From Ruminococcus sp. AF46-10NS (GTDB taxonomy: Bacteria; Bacillota; Clostridia; Lachnospirales; Lachnospiraceae): 41,340 nt of DNA. A program made the translations under genes and the position numbers. Location: the NCBI RefSeq assembly GCF_003474435.1, contig NZ_QRNF01000029.1, positions 1 through 41,340 on the forward strand. The letters are read 5' to 3'. Below the pieces are notes generated by a model, which saw nothing but the letters and a program-made list of their open reading frames with translations, did not search any database and was not told the DNA's origin. This document shows positions 1 through 7,633 of this stretch, piece after piece (positions within the stretch are counted from its first letter, which is position 1; every line of letters starts with the position of its first letter).

Positions 1-10
1 AGTCATATTT

Positions 11-823
11 TTATTGTGGCAATTCCGATAGAGAGCTTATCCAGTCCGTTAATTGGGATAGAAACGAGGGCTGGCTGGTGAAAAGCTGATAGCTGCTTTC
101 TGTCAGAAGACTGATCCCTTCTCCGATCTCCACGGCACTGACAATGGATTCTGCCCGGGCCGTGCGTAGAATATGAGGATGTATGCCGGCTTTATGGAAA
201 CTGCGCATGCAGAGTTTGTAGATAGAAGTATGAGGTGGCATCAGGATAAAAGATTCTTCATTTAACTGGTCCAGGGTGAGCGATTCTTTTTCAGAAAGAG
301 GATGCCCGGCAGGAAACACAGCAACCAGACGGTCTTCTGTGAGAAGATGAAAAGTGTGTACTGCAGGGTTCAGCATGTTTTTTCTGGCAAAAACCAGTTC
401 AAAGCGGTCGTTCTCAAGGCCCAAGAGCAGTTCCTGATCTTCCACTTCCCTCAGGGAAAAAAGAATTTCCGGATACTCAGAACAGAAATGATGGATTTTG
501 GAAGTAAGATGATACTGGGAAAGAAACGGAAGTGTACCAATATGAAGTGTCTGGGATTCACTGTTTTTAAAATGGGATATCACTTCCAGGGAACGATGAT
601 ACTGCCTGGAAACCTTCAGGGCTTCTTTATAAAAAAGTTCTCCTGCAGGAGTAAGGACAGCAGAACGTTTACTTCTGTCCCATAAAACGAGATCCAGTTC
701 TTTTTCCAGTTTCATGATCTGCTTGGAAAGTGCAGACTGGGAAATATGCATCGCCTCCGCAGCATCAAAAAAAGTCCGGGACTGAGCTGCACAGATAAAG
801 TAATCAATCTGTTCGAAAGTCAT
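11..823 (-). CDS. LysR-family transcriptional regulator, divergent from the decarboxylase operon
   Basis: A 270-residue LysR-type regulator. The N-terminal winged helix-turn-helix spans about residues 1-60, with the typical run AAEAMHISQSALSKQIMKLE at about 21-40. The rest is the periplasmic-binding-like effector domain, including a PAGHPL motif. I chose the ATG at 823 (protein start MTFEQIDYF) because LysR proteins begin right at this helix and an AGG-containing ribosome site lies just upstream; the open frame extends to 934 but the extra 37 residues are unlike the family. It is transcribed away from the UbiD/UbiX/LpdD operon starting at 1105, the usual arrangement for a LysR activator of its neighbour. 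By inference it senses the aromatic acid substrate or product. The effector cannot be read from sequence. Confidence 0.9.
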   Translation of the reverse strand: MTFEQIDYFICAAQSRTFFDAAEAMHISQSALSKQIMKLEKELDLVLWDRSKRSAVLTPAGELFYKEALKVSRQYHRSLEVISHFKNSESQTLHIGTLPFLSQYHLTSKIHHFCSEYPEILFSLREVEDQELLLGLENDRFELVFARKNMLNPAVHTFHLLTEDRLVAVFPAGHPLSEKESLTLDQLNEESFILMPPHTSIYKLCMRSFHKAGIHPHILRTARAESIVSAVEIGEGISLLTESSYQLFTSQPSFLSQLTDWISSLSELPQ

Positions 824-1027
824 AGGAAATACCTGCCTTAAAAAAATAATCACCTGTTGTTGATCGTGAAGAAAACATTCATCAATCATTCCATATTGGA
901 AACAATTATAGCATAGAAAGAATTGATTTACCATGTGAAAAAGGGATAAAATAGCAGAAGGAATGAAGCACCTGATATGGAACGCAGATAAATATTTGTA
1001 TATTCAGTGCAAAGCTGCGTAACAAAT

Positions 1028-1069
1028 GCGGATTGCAGATATCCGCCTGACTGTTAGAGAATGTCAGGC
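1028..1069. promoter_or_regulatory. Two adjacent palindromes between the LysR gene and the decarboxylase operon
   Basis: The first dyad is GCGGAT-N7-ATCCGC (1028-1033 and 1041-1046). The second is GCCTGAC-N11-GTCAGGC (1045-1051 and 1063-1069). They sit directly upstream of an AT-rich run with a TATAAT at 1080-1085 and the AGGAGG ribosome site of the operon at 1092-1097. Paired dyads in a divergent LysR intergenic region are what a LysR recognition plus activation site would look like, so operator function is inferred. A regulatory hairpin in the leader is the alternative. Confidence 0.45.
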
Positions 1070-1104
1070 TTGATAATAATATAATAAAATACAGGAGGCT
1101 TGTT

Positions 1105-2571
1105 ATGGCAGATAAAGTAAGAGATTTAAGAAGCGCACTTGCACTTCTGGAAGAAATGCCTGATCAGCTGATCGAGACAGATGTGGAAGTCGATCCAATG
1201 GCAGAGCTTGCAGGTGTATACCGCTATGTAGGAGCAGGTGGAACTGTGAGACGTCCTACAAAAGAAGGTCCGGCAATGATCTTCAATAATGTAAAAGGAC
1301 ATCCAGATGCAAAAGTAGTGATAGGTGTTCTGGCCAGCAGAAAACGAGTGGCCGCTTTATTGGACACTGAACCTGAAAATCTTGGAAAGATGCTTTGTAA
1401 AAGCGTTGAGAATCCGGTTCCACCTGTAGATTTCACAGGCGAGGCACCATGCCAGCAGGTGGTACATAAAGCAACAGATCCTGATTTTGATCTCTATAAA
1501 CTGGTACCTGCGCCAACCAACACACCGGATGATGCAGGCCCATACATCACACTTGGCATGTGCTATGCCACTCATCCGGATACAGGAGTTCATGATGTGA
1601 CAATCCACCGTCTTTGCATTCAGGGAAAAGATGAGCTTTCCATTTTCTTTACACCAGGAGCCAGGCATATTGGGGCTATGGCAGAACGTGCAGAGGAACT
1701 GGGACAGAAACTTCCTATTTCCATCAGTATCGGAGTAGATCCGGCAATCGAGATTGGTTCCTGTTTTGAGCCGCCTACAACACCTCTTGGATATGATGAG
1801 CTTTCAGTAGCAGGGGCACTTCGCGGAGAGCCTGTAGAGCTTTGCAAATGCGTTACAGTTAATGAGAGAGCAATCGCAAATGCGGAGTATGTGATCGAGG
1901 GAGAGGTGATCCCGGGTGTGCGTGTAAAAGAAGACCAGAACAGCAACAGTGGCTATGCCATGCCGGAATTTCCGGGATACACAGGTCCTGCAAGTGACCA
2001 GTGCTGGCTGATAAAAGTTACTGCAGTAACACATCGTGAGCATCCCGTCATGCAGACATGCATCGGACCAAGTGAAGAGCATGTATCTATGGCCGGAATT
2101 CCAACGGAAGCCAGCATCTATGGTATGGTGGAAAAAGCAATGCCAGGAAGACTTCAGAATGTTTACTGCAGCAGTGCAGGTGGCGGAAAATATATGGCTG
2201 TTCTTCAGTTTAAGAAGCTTTCCCCCAGCGATGAAGGAAGACAGCGTCAGGCAGCACTTCTTGCATTTTCCGCATTCAGTGAGCTGAAAAATGTATTTCT
2301 TGTTGATGAAGATGTAGACTGTTTTGATATGAACGATGTGCTCTGGGCTATGAATACAAGATTTCAGGGAGATGTGGATGTGATCACGATTCCGGGAGTC
2401 AGATGTCATCCTCTTGATCCTTCCAATGATCCTGCATTTTCCCCAAGTATTCGGGATCACGGAATCGCATGCAAAACTATTTTTGACTGCACTGTGCCGT
2501 ATGATCTGAAAAATAGCTTCCACAGAGCACGTTTTATGGAGTTGGATTCTGAGAAATGGCTGAAAAAATGA
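1105..2571 (+). CDS. lpdC: UbiD-family hydroxyarylic acid (gallate/protocatechuate-type) decarboxylase, catalytic subunit
   Basis: A 488-residue UbiD-family enzyme, close to the length of LpdC/BsdC/AroY-type non-oxidative phenolic-acid decarboxylases. These use prenylated FMN to remove CO2 from the aromatic ring acid. Family features seen include VIEGEVIPGVRVKEDQ and AMPEFPGYTG near residues 264-292, the AGGGKYM loop near 357 and DEDVDCFD near 401. As in LpdC-like proteins, only one Glu of the Fdc1-type paired glutamates is obvious in the PEF motif. A strong AGGAGG site lies 7 bases before the ATG. It overlaps the UbiX-like gene (ATGA-type coupling) and is followed by an LpdD homologue, the full lpdB/C/D set. 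The symbol marks the family; the substrate (gallate, protocatechuate, 4-hydroxybenzoate, vanillate) is not determined. Confidence 0.9.
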   Translation: MADKVRDLRSALALLEEMPDQLIETDVEVDPMAELAGVYRYVGAGGTVRRPTKEGPAMIFNNVKGHPDAKVVIGVLASRKRVAALLDTEPENLGKMLCKSVENPVPPVDFTGEAPCQQVVHKATDPDFDLYKLVPAPTNTPDDAGPYITLGMCYATHPDTGVHDVTIHRLCIQGKDELSIFFTPGARHIGAMAERAEELGQKLPISISIGVDPAIEIGSCFEPPTTPLGYDELSVAGALRGEPVELCKCVTVNERAIANAEYVIEGEVIPGVRVKEDQNSNSGYAMPEFPGYTGPASDQCWLIKVTAVTHREHPVMQTCIGPSEEHVSMAGIPTEASIYGMVEKAMPGRLQNVYCSSAGGGKYMAVLQFKKLSPSDEGRQRQAALLAFSAFSELKNVFLVDEDVDCFDMNDVLWAMNTRFQGDVDVITIPGVRCHPLDPSNDPAFSPSIRDHGIACKTIFDCTVPYDLKNSFHRARFMELDSEKWLKK

Positions 2572-3137
2572 AAAAAAGAATTGTAGTTGGTGCGACAGGT
2601 GCGAGCGGCCTGCCGCTCCTTATAAAATGCCTGGAGATCATCAGGGAGAAACCTGATTATGAATCATATCTGATCATGAGTTCCAGCGCAGAATTAACAC
2701 TTTGTCAGGAGACAATCTTCACTGTGGAGGATGTAAAGAAACTGGCAGACTATATTTTGGAGCCGGAAGAGATAGGGGCAAAACCTGCCAGCGGTTCTTT
2801 TAAAACAGAGGGAATGTTGATCGTTCCCTGCAGTATGAAAACCATAGCAGGGATCCACAGTGGCTATGCTGATAATCTGATTCTCCGGGCGGCAGATGTG
2901 ACGATCAAAGAGAAGAGAACTTTGGTTCTGGCTGCCAGGGAGACACCTTTAAGTGGGATACATCTCAGGAATCTTTATGAGCTTTCCATACTGCCTGGAG
3001 TGAGGATCATTCCGCCGATGATGACTTTTTATCATAAGCCGGAGACGATCGATGATATGGTGTACCATATTGCGGCAAAGCTTCTGGAACCTTTTGGAAT
3101 TGAAGCGGAGGAGTATCGAAGATGGAATGGCTTGTAA
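2556..3137 (+). CDS. lpdB: UbiX-like flavin prenyltransferase
   Basis: A 193-residue UbiX/Pad1-type protein. It makes the prenylated FMN cofactor needed by the UbiD partner from reduced FMN and dimethylallyl phosphate. The nucleotide-binding signature VVGATGASGLPLL lies at about residues 10-22. The family core IVPCSMKTIAGIHSGYADNL (about 89-108) and the later block around LAARETPLSGIHLRN are present. Two starts are possible: 2556, or 2568, which gives a protein beginning MKKRIVVGATG and an ATGA overlap with the upstream stop codon. The second looks closer to typical UbiX N-termini. Length agrees with the family. The 16-base overlaps on both sides indicate translational coupling in one operon. 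Confidence 0.92.
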   Translation: MAEKMKKRIVVGATGASGLPLLIKCLEIIREKPDYESYLIMSSSAELTLCQETIFTVEDVKKLADYILEPEEIGAKPASGSFKTEGMLIVPCSMKTIAGIHSGYADNLILRAADVTIKEKRTLVLAARETPLSGIHLRNLYELSILPGVRIIPPMMTFYHKPETIDDMVYHIAAKLLEPFGIEAEEYRRWNGL

Positions 3138-3499
3138 GAGAATGTATGGAGGCAGCAGGATGTTCTCTTGAGGTCAGAGCTGCTTTTGTGGGAGAGGATA
3201 TTCTTGTTTGCTTACAGGGGGGAGAACGGCCGCATCTTGGATGTGTTGTTCAGACGGAGCCCAGGGAATCTCTGACTGGAGATGGCAGTGTGAGTGCGAC
3301 TTCTTCGGTTTTGAATTATCCGGGACATAAGGATGAAGTTGTCTGCCGGTATGTGGCGGAAAAAATTTCCCGGGAGCTGAAGCGGAGAGTTGTCTGTACG
3401 GGGGGATTTCATAAGGATGGGATCAATGTTGATGAAATCCGGGAGGTGCAGATGGCGGTGGAGGTTGTGACAGAAAAGCTTGTGGGGCGTTTGAGGTAA
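3122..3499 (+). CDS. lpdD: LpdD-like prenyl-flavin chaperone / decarboxylase subunit D
   Basis: A 125-residue protein of the small third subunit type found with UbiD/UbiX in bacterial hydroxyarylic-acid decarboxylase operons (LpdD, BsdD). It is thought to help deliver or maturate the prenylated flavin. Recognition rests on length, position, and the segments CVVQTEPRESLTGDG (about residues 41-55) and VLNYPGHKDEVVCRYVAE (about 63-80) followed by GGFHKDGI. A GGAGGAG site sits about 8 bases before the ATG, inside the end of the UbiX-like gene. It is the last gene of the operon, and no clear terminator follows. Confidence 0.8.
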   Translation: MEWLVRECMEAAGCSLEVRAAFVGEDILVCLQGGERPHLGCVVQTEPRESLTGDGSVSATSSVLNYPGHKDEVVCRYVAEKISRELKRRVVCTGGFHKDGINVDEIREVQMAVEVVTEKLVGRLR

Positions 3500-3531
3500 A
3501 AAAGAAATTTCAGAACTCGTTCCTGCGTCAC

Positions 3532-3897
3532 TCAGACAGATACTGTTGCTCCAAGAATGATCAGTCCGCCAAAAGCACTTGCGATCACGGTCAGCTTCAA
3601 CGTCTTGGAAGCGTATCGTTTGGATCTTTCCAGATCTCCCTGTCCCATAACATTTCCAAGCAGGATGCCGCCTGCACTTGCGATACCGAAACAGAAAACC
3701 GTTCCGATATTACGGACAACAATGACCAGGGAATTGGCTGCAACTGCGTCGGTGCCAAGATGTCCAAGGATCACGGAATACATGGAAAAACCAACGCTCC
3801 ATGCAATATCGTTGCCAAGGGCTGGCAGGGAAAGCCGTACAAAATCTCCAAACAGGACTTTGTTTTTGATAAATATATACCGGAGATCCAGCCACAC
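3532..3897 (-). pseudogene. MATE transporter internal fragment
   Basis: The 121-residue frame corresponds to the middle third of a MATE multidrug exporter. The stretch SLPALGNDIAWSVGFSMYSV and the following GHLGTDAVAANS and GNVMGQGDLERSKRYA blocks match the start of the second half of the complete MATE at 39672-41027 (SPAVINDVVWSF, GHIGDDMVAANA, QELGKDHKDTAREYG). Both ends are missing: a stop codon ends the frame before the last five helices, and no N-terminal half is found upstream. It is a relic that cannot make a transporter. Confidence 0.75.
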
Positions 3898-4116
3898 ATT
3901 ACTTATGGGAAAATGACGAAGAAAAGATCATGGTAGTATTAACAAGATTTTATGCAAAAAAATGCATAAAAAATCACATCACCGGTTGTTGAGAAAATCA
4001 ATCCGTGGTACACTGGATGAAAATCATGAAATGATCACGTTCATGAGCATAAAGTGAAGCGGAACAGAATTATCCGCCTTGCGAAAGATATTTTCAGAGA
4101 AAGAGGAGTAAAGCAC

Positions 4117-5607
4117 ATGCCAGTTTTTGATTTCAGTGCAGCACCGGCAGATAATAATGAGAAAAAAAGCCAGTGCACATATACAACATTCCATTCCAAT
4201 GAGACAACAGCAACACCGGAGAAGCCGGTACTGATCTTGGATAACAGCAAGAGAGAGTGGAAACATCATTCCTGCGGATATTTTTCCAATCCAGCGAAAC
4301 AGACAGCCTTTGAGTTTAAGGAAGAAGATGGTGTTTTTCCGGCAGATATCCTGAAGATCGATTCCCGTTTTACAAGCCTGATCAAATGGCTTGGGGAAAA
4401 CCATATCAACATCCGTCTTTCCGGAAAGAATACAGAAGAAGGATATGCAGTTTACAAGATCCGGGAGATCGCTTTTGGCGGCGGCACCAAGCTTTCTGCT
4501 GAGGATGGATTTCTTCAGTTTATGATCGACCGCCTTTTTGCAAGCAGTACACCCGCAGAAGTGAACAAGGATGATGACGAGGAAGAAGATGGTGATGACA
4601 TGAAGCTTACCAGCATCCAGAGCATCACAGATTTTATGACCTGCGCAGGAAAGACTATGCCTGACAACATCCGACTCTGGGCAAGACGTAACCTTGCAGT
4701 TGCCCGTTCCCATGAGGTTTCCCAGGAGGAGAGACGTCATGCACAGCGTGCACTTTCCATTATGATGAACATTCAGTGGAAACATAATTACTTTGAATCC
4801 ATTGATCCAAAGGAAGCTCGCCGTATACTGGACGAAGAACTTTATGGAATGGAGCGTGTAAAACAGAGGATCATTGAGACGATCATCCAGATCAACCGTA
4901 CCCATACTCTTCCTGCGTACGGACTTCTTCTTGTAGGACCTGCAGGAACCGGTAAATCTCAGATCGCTTATGCAGTTGCAAGAATCCTCAAGATGCCGTG
5001 GACAACTCTGGATATGAGTTCTATCAATGACCCGGAGCAGTTAACAGGAAGTTCCCGTGTTTATGCCAACGCAAAACCGGGAATCATTATGGAAGCTTTC
5101 TCTATGGCAGGAGAATCCAATCTTGTATTTATTATCAATGAGCTTGATAAGGCGGCATCAGGCAAGGGTAACGGAAATCCGGCAGATGTACTTCTGACAC
5201 TTCTGGATAATCTTGGATTTACAGATAATTACATGGAGTGTATGGTTCCGACAGTTGGTGTATATCCGATCGCAACAGCCAATGACAAGTCCCGGATCAG
5301 TGCACCTCTGATGTCGCGTTTTGCAGTGATTGATATTCCAGATTACACACCGGAGGAAAAAAAGATCATCTTTTCCAAATTTGCACTTCCGAAAGTCCTG
5401 AAGCGTATGAGCCTGAAACAGGAAGAATGTATTGTAACAGAGGAAACACTGGATGCAGTGATTGAAAAATTCGCAGATACAACAGGAATCCGTGACCTTG
5501 AGCAGGCAGCAGAACATATCGCAGCTAATGCACTGTATCAGATCGAGGTGGATCATGTAAAAACTGTCACTTTTACACCGGAGATGGTAAGAGATCTTCT
5601 TGATTAA
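4117..5607 (+). CDS. Stand-alone Lon-like AAA+ ATPase, no protease domain
   Basis: A protein of 496 residues from the ATG at 4117, preceded by GAGGAG about 8 bases upstream; the frame opens earlier at a GTG (4054) with no ribosome site. The C-terminal half is a Lon-type AAA+ module. Walker A is GPAGTGKS (274-281), Walker B is VFIINELDK with Asn341 in place of the usual Asp before Glu342, sensor 1 is Asn389 in TANDKS, the arginine finger is Arg401 in SRF, and a sensor-2-like TTGIRDLEQ follows. The N-terminal 230 residues match nothing I recognise; an acidic DDDEEEDGDD linker falls at about 151-160. No S16 peptidase domain follows. It is monocistronic and faces no obvious partner. ATP-driven remodelling is the family role; the target is unknown. 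Confidence 0.8.
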   Translation: MPVFDFSAAPADNNEKKSQCTYTTFHSNETTATPEKPVLILDNSKREWKHHSCGYFSNPAKQTAFEFKEEDGVFPADILKIDSRFTSLIKWLGENHINIRLSGKNTEEGYAVYKIREIAFGGGTKLSAEDGFLQFMIDRLFASSTPAEVNKDDDEEEDGDDMKLTSIQSITDFMTCAGKTMPDNIRLWARRNLAVARSHEVSQEERRHAQRALSIMMNIQWKHNYFESIDPKEARRILDEELYGMERVKQRIIETIIQINRTHTLPAYGLLLVGPAGTGKSQIAYAVARILKMPWTTLDMSSINDPEQLTGSSRVYANAKPGIIMEAFSMAGESNLVFIINELDKAASGKGNGNPADVLLTLLDNLGFTDNYMECMVPTVGVYPIATANDKSRISAPLMSRFAVIDIPDYTPEEKKIIFSKFALPKVLKRMSLKQEECIVTEETLDAVIEKFADTTGIRDLEQAAEHIAANALYQIEVDHVKTVTFTPEMVRDLLD

Positions 5608-5838
5608 AAAATAAAAATATATTTAACCAAATCAGGGGAGTTTCACCTGACCAGAAAATCTTACCCTTTGTAAAAGTGTGAAAATCAATAAACAGGGGAG
5701 ATTAACCGGAATAGATGAAATATTTTCAGATAAAACAAAAATCAGGGCTTGCCTCCAACAAAAGAAATGAGTATAATGATATTAAAACGTGTGCGCGTGA
5801 ACACAAAGGAAAACAGATAGTGTTCAGGAGGATATAAT
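5608..5838. other. Intergenic gap between the AAA+ gene and the LacI-type gene
   Basis: A 231-base AT-rich gap. It holds a weak dyad (TCAGG...CCTGA near 5630-5650) without a T-run, two copies of CAGGGGAG, and then the LacI promoter. An imperfect dyad GTGT-N8-ACAC with a central CG lies just after the -10 box near 5790-5805 and could be an autoregulatory LacI operator. This is tentative. Confidence 0.3.
5749..5777 (+). promoter_or_regulatory. Predicted sigma-A promoter of the LacI-type gene
   Basis: The -35 box is TTGCCT (5749-5754) and the -10 box is TATAAT (5772-5777), with a 17-base spacer. Transcription would start about 55 bases before the ATG at 5839, which has a CAGGAGGATATA ribosome site. 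Confidence 0.6.
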
Positions 5839-6868
5839 ATGGCAGTTACGTTACAGCAGATCGCAGAAGCTGCGGGTGTTTCCAGGGGAACGGTGGACAG
5901 GGCGCTGAACAACCGTGGCCGCATCCGCCCTGAGGTAGAAGAAAGGATCAAAAAGATTTCACAGGAGATGGGATACCAGCCAGCCGTGCAGGCCGTGCTC
6001 TTGCCATGGCGAAACGAAAGATCAGGATCGGTGTGATTCTTCAGTATATGAAAACTCCTTTTATGCAGCAGGTTTTAAAGGGAGTTATGACAGCCAAAGA
6101 AGAAGTGGAGAGTTTTGGCGGAACGGTAAAGATTTATGAGATCGAAGGTGCGGAACCTGAGAAAGTAATGGTAGCCATGGAAGAACTGAGAGAAGCAGGT
6201 TTCAATGGAATTGCAATGACTCCGTCCGAGGATCAGCTTCTGAAAGCCAGGATCGACCAGTACAGTGAAGAATATGGAATTCCTGTGGTAACATTTAATG
6301 CGGATCTGGAAGACACAAAACGGCTTTGTTTTGTGGGACAGGATACTTTTCAATCTGGCCGGACAGCGGCAGGTCTGATGAATGAGATGACAGATGGGAA
6401 AGGCCAGGTTGCTATTATCTCCGGCCAGATTGCAAACCCTGGACTTATCAGCAGGCAGAAAGGTTTTACAACAGAGATCAAGGAGAATTTTCCTGAGCTT
6501 GAAGTCGTTGATATACGATATTCTTATGATGATGAGTGGGTTGCATCCAAAATCGTGGAGGAACTTCTGGAGCTTTATCCGGAACTTACCGGTATTTATA
6601 TTACCGGTCATGGTGTAAAAGGTGTCTGCCAGACTCTTAAGAAACTTGGAAAAGACAGATCCATGCATGTGATCGCCAACGATTTTCTGGAAGAGAATAA
6701 AAAATGGCTTCAGGATGGTACGATCAATTTCCTGATCGGTCAGGATGCGGAAGTGCAGGGACATTCTCCAGTGACTATTCTTTTTCAGCTTCTTTTTGAC
6801 AGCAAGGCACCGGAAAAGAATTTCAGTATACAGACATTGTGATCCGGACAAAGTACAATATGAGCTGA
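5839..6868 (+). pseudogene. LacI-family sugar-binding regulator with two -1 frameshifts
   Basis: The pieces add up to a normal LacI-family repressor of about 343 residues. The first frame carries the helix-turn-helix (TLQQIAEAAGVSRGTVDRAL) and hinge up to GYQP. The second frame starts at MAKRKIRIGVILQ and holds the periplasmic-binding-like ligand domain to EKNF. A third frame supplies the family tail YTDIVIRTKYNMS, ending at the TGA at 6866-6868. Each switch needs one extra base: CC to CCC at 5980-5981 (restoring QPSRAGRALAMAKR) and TTT to TTTT at 6821-6823 (restoring NFQYTDIV). As written the gene is broken. It may be intact in reality if these are homopolymer errors. Confidence 0.8.
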
Positions 6869-6899
6869 ACCGAAACTGACGATAAATGAGGAAAATCAG

Positions 6900-7403
6900 A
6901 TGAATTATAAGAATGTAAAAATTGCAGAAGGTGCCAGAATCGCGAAACAGTCAGTAATTCTGGGTGATGTGACGATCGGGCGTGACAGTTGTGTGCTGTA
7001 TTATGCAGTGATCCGTGGTGATGATGCTCCGGTCGTGATCGGCGAGGAAACAAATATCCAGGAGAATTGCACTATTCATGTCAGCCACAACATGCCGACC
7101 CATATCGGAAATAATGTCACAATAGGACATAATGCAGTGGTTCATGGCTGCACCATCGGAGACCGTACCCTGATCGGAATGGGAGCAGTGATCCTTGATG
7201 GCGCGAAGATCGGCAGCGACTGTATTATAGGTGCAGGAAGCCTTGTTACCAAGAATACAGTCATCCCGGATGGTTCTCTTGTAATGGGAAGTCCGGCAAA
7301 GATCAGACGCAATCTCACCTGGGAAGAGAAACTTGGGATCGTTGAAAACAGCAAAGAATATCTTGCTGTGTCTGAAGAGATGAAAGATCAGGGAGTATTG
7401 TAG
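6900..7403 (+). CDS. Gamma-carbonic-anhydrase-like left-handed beta-helix protein (YrdA/PaaY type)
   Basis: A 167-residue hexapeptide-repeat protein. Repeated I/V-G-x-x steps run from about residue 10 to 140, for example VILGDVTIGRDS, HIGNNVTIGHNAVVHG and TIGDRTLIGMGAVI. The His residues in TIHVSHNM and GHNAVVHG are in the places where gamma-class carbonic anhydrases bind a metal between subunits of a trimer. Length and overall pattern match the YrdA/PaaY/CaiE group, whose activity ranges from carbonic anhydrase to none. The ribosome site is GAGG, 8 bases before the ATG. It follows the LacI-type gene by 31 bases, so the two may be co-transcribed. A strong terminator follows. Confidence 0.88.
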   Translation: MNYKNVKIAEGARIAKQSVILGDVTIGRDSCVLYYAVIRGDDAPVVIGEETNIQENCTIHVSHNMPTHIGNNVTIGHNAVVHGCTIGDRTLIGMGAVILDGAKIGSDCIIGAGSLVTKNTVIPDGSLVMGSPAKIRRNLTWEEKLGIVENSKEYLAVSEEMKDQGVL

Positions 7404-7508
7404 AGTGTTAGGCGGCAGAATAAGATAATATTTATGCCAATAATAATTGAATAATACCGGCGTGATTGCTTTTGTGATCAGTCACTTTATATGATAGGTA
7501 TGGTGTGA
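7404..7508. other. Intergenic gap before the terminator
   Basis: AT-rich, with no coding signal. The only structure is the dyad GTGA-TCAG-TCAC at 7474-7485, which has no promoter or gene start nearby. Confidence 0.4.
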
Positions 7509-7557
7509 AACAGCTCCAGGGATTTTCTGTATATCAGAGATTCTGGAGCTGTTTTTT
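7509..7557 (+). terminator. Rho-independent terminator of the carbonic-anhydrase-like gene
   Basis: Perfect 11-base arms AACAGCTCCAG (7509-7519) and CTGGAGCTGTT (7543-7553) are followed by a run of T. The facing AGCS gene ends at 7634, so the hairpin may also serve the opposite strand weakly. Confidence 0.85.
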
Positions 7558-7633
7558 ATATTTTGTTTTTAGCTGGCTCAGGCAGCGAATGTGAATGATT
7601 TTATCTGTTTAATCCCAATAATTATCAGATTAT

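Noticed and set aside
302..685. A 127-codon plus-strand frame opposite the first LysR gene.
   Set aside because: It lies entirely within the LysR gene on the other strand, has no ribosome site and no recognisable domain.
1804..2523. A 239-codon minus-strand frame inside the UbiD-like gene.
   Set aside because: Composition (rich in Cys, His, Ile, Lys runs) is that of an antisense shadow of a well-supported enzyme gene.
4003..4017. The words PWYTG on the plus strand near 4003, which recall the C-terminal motif of low-molecular-weight phosphatases.
   Set aside because: Only five residues match, a stop follows immediately, and no other part of the enzyme is nearby; chance cannot be excluded.
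7474..7485. The dyad GTGA-TCAG-TCAC as a possible Crp-type operator.
   Set aside because: The spacing is 4 rather than 6 bases and it lies after a gene, between it and its terminator, with no promoter to control.
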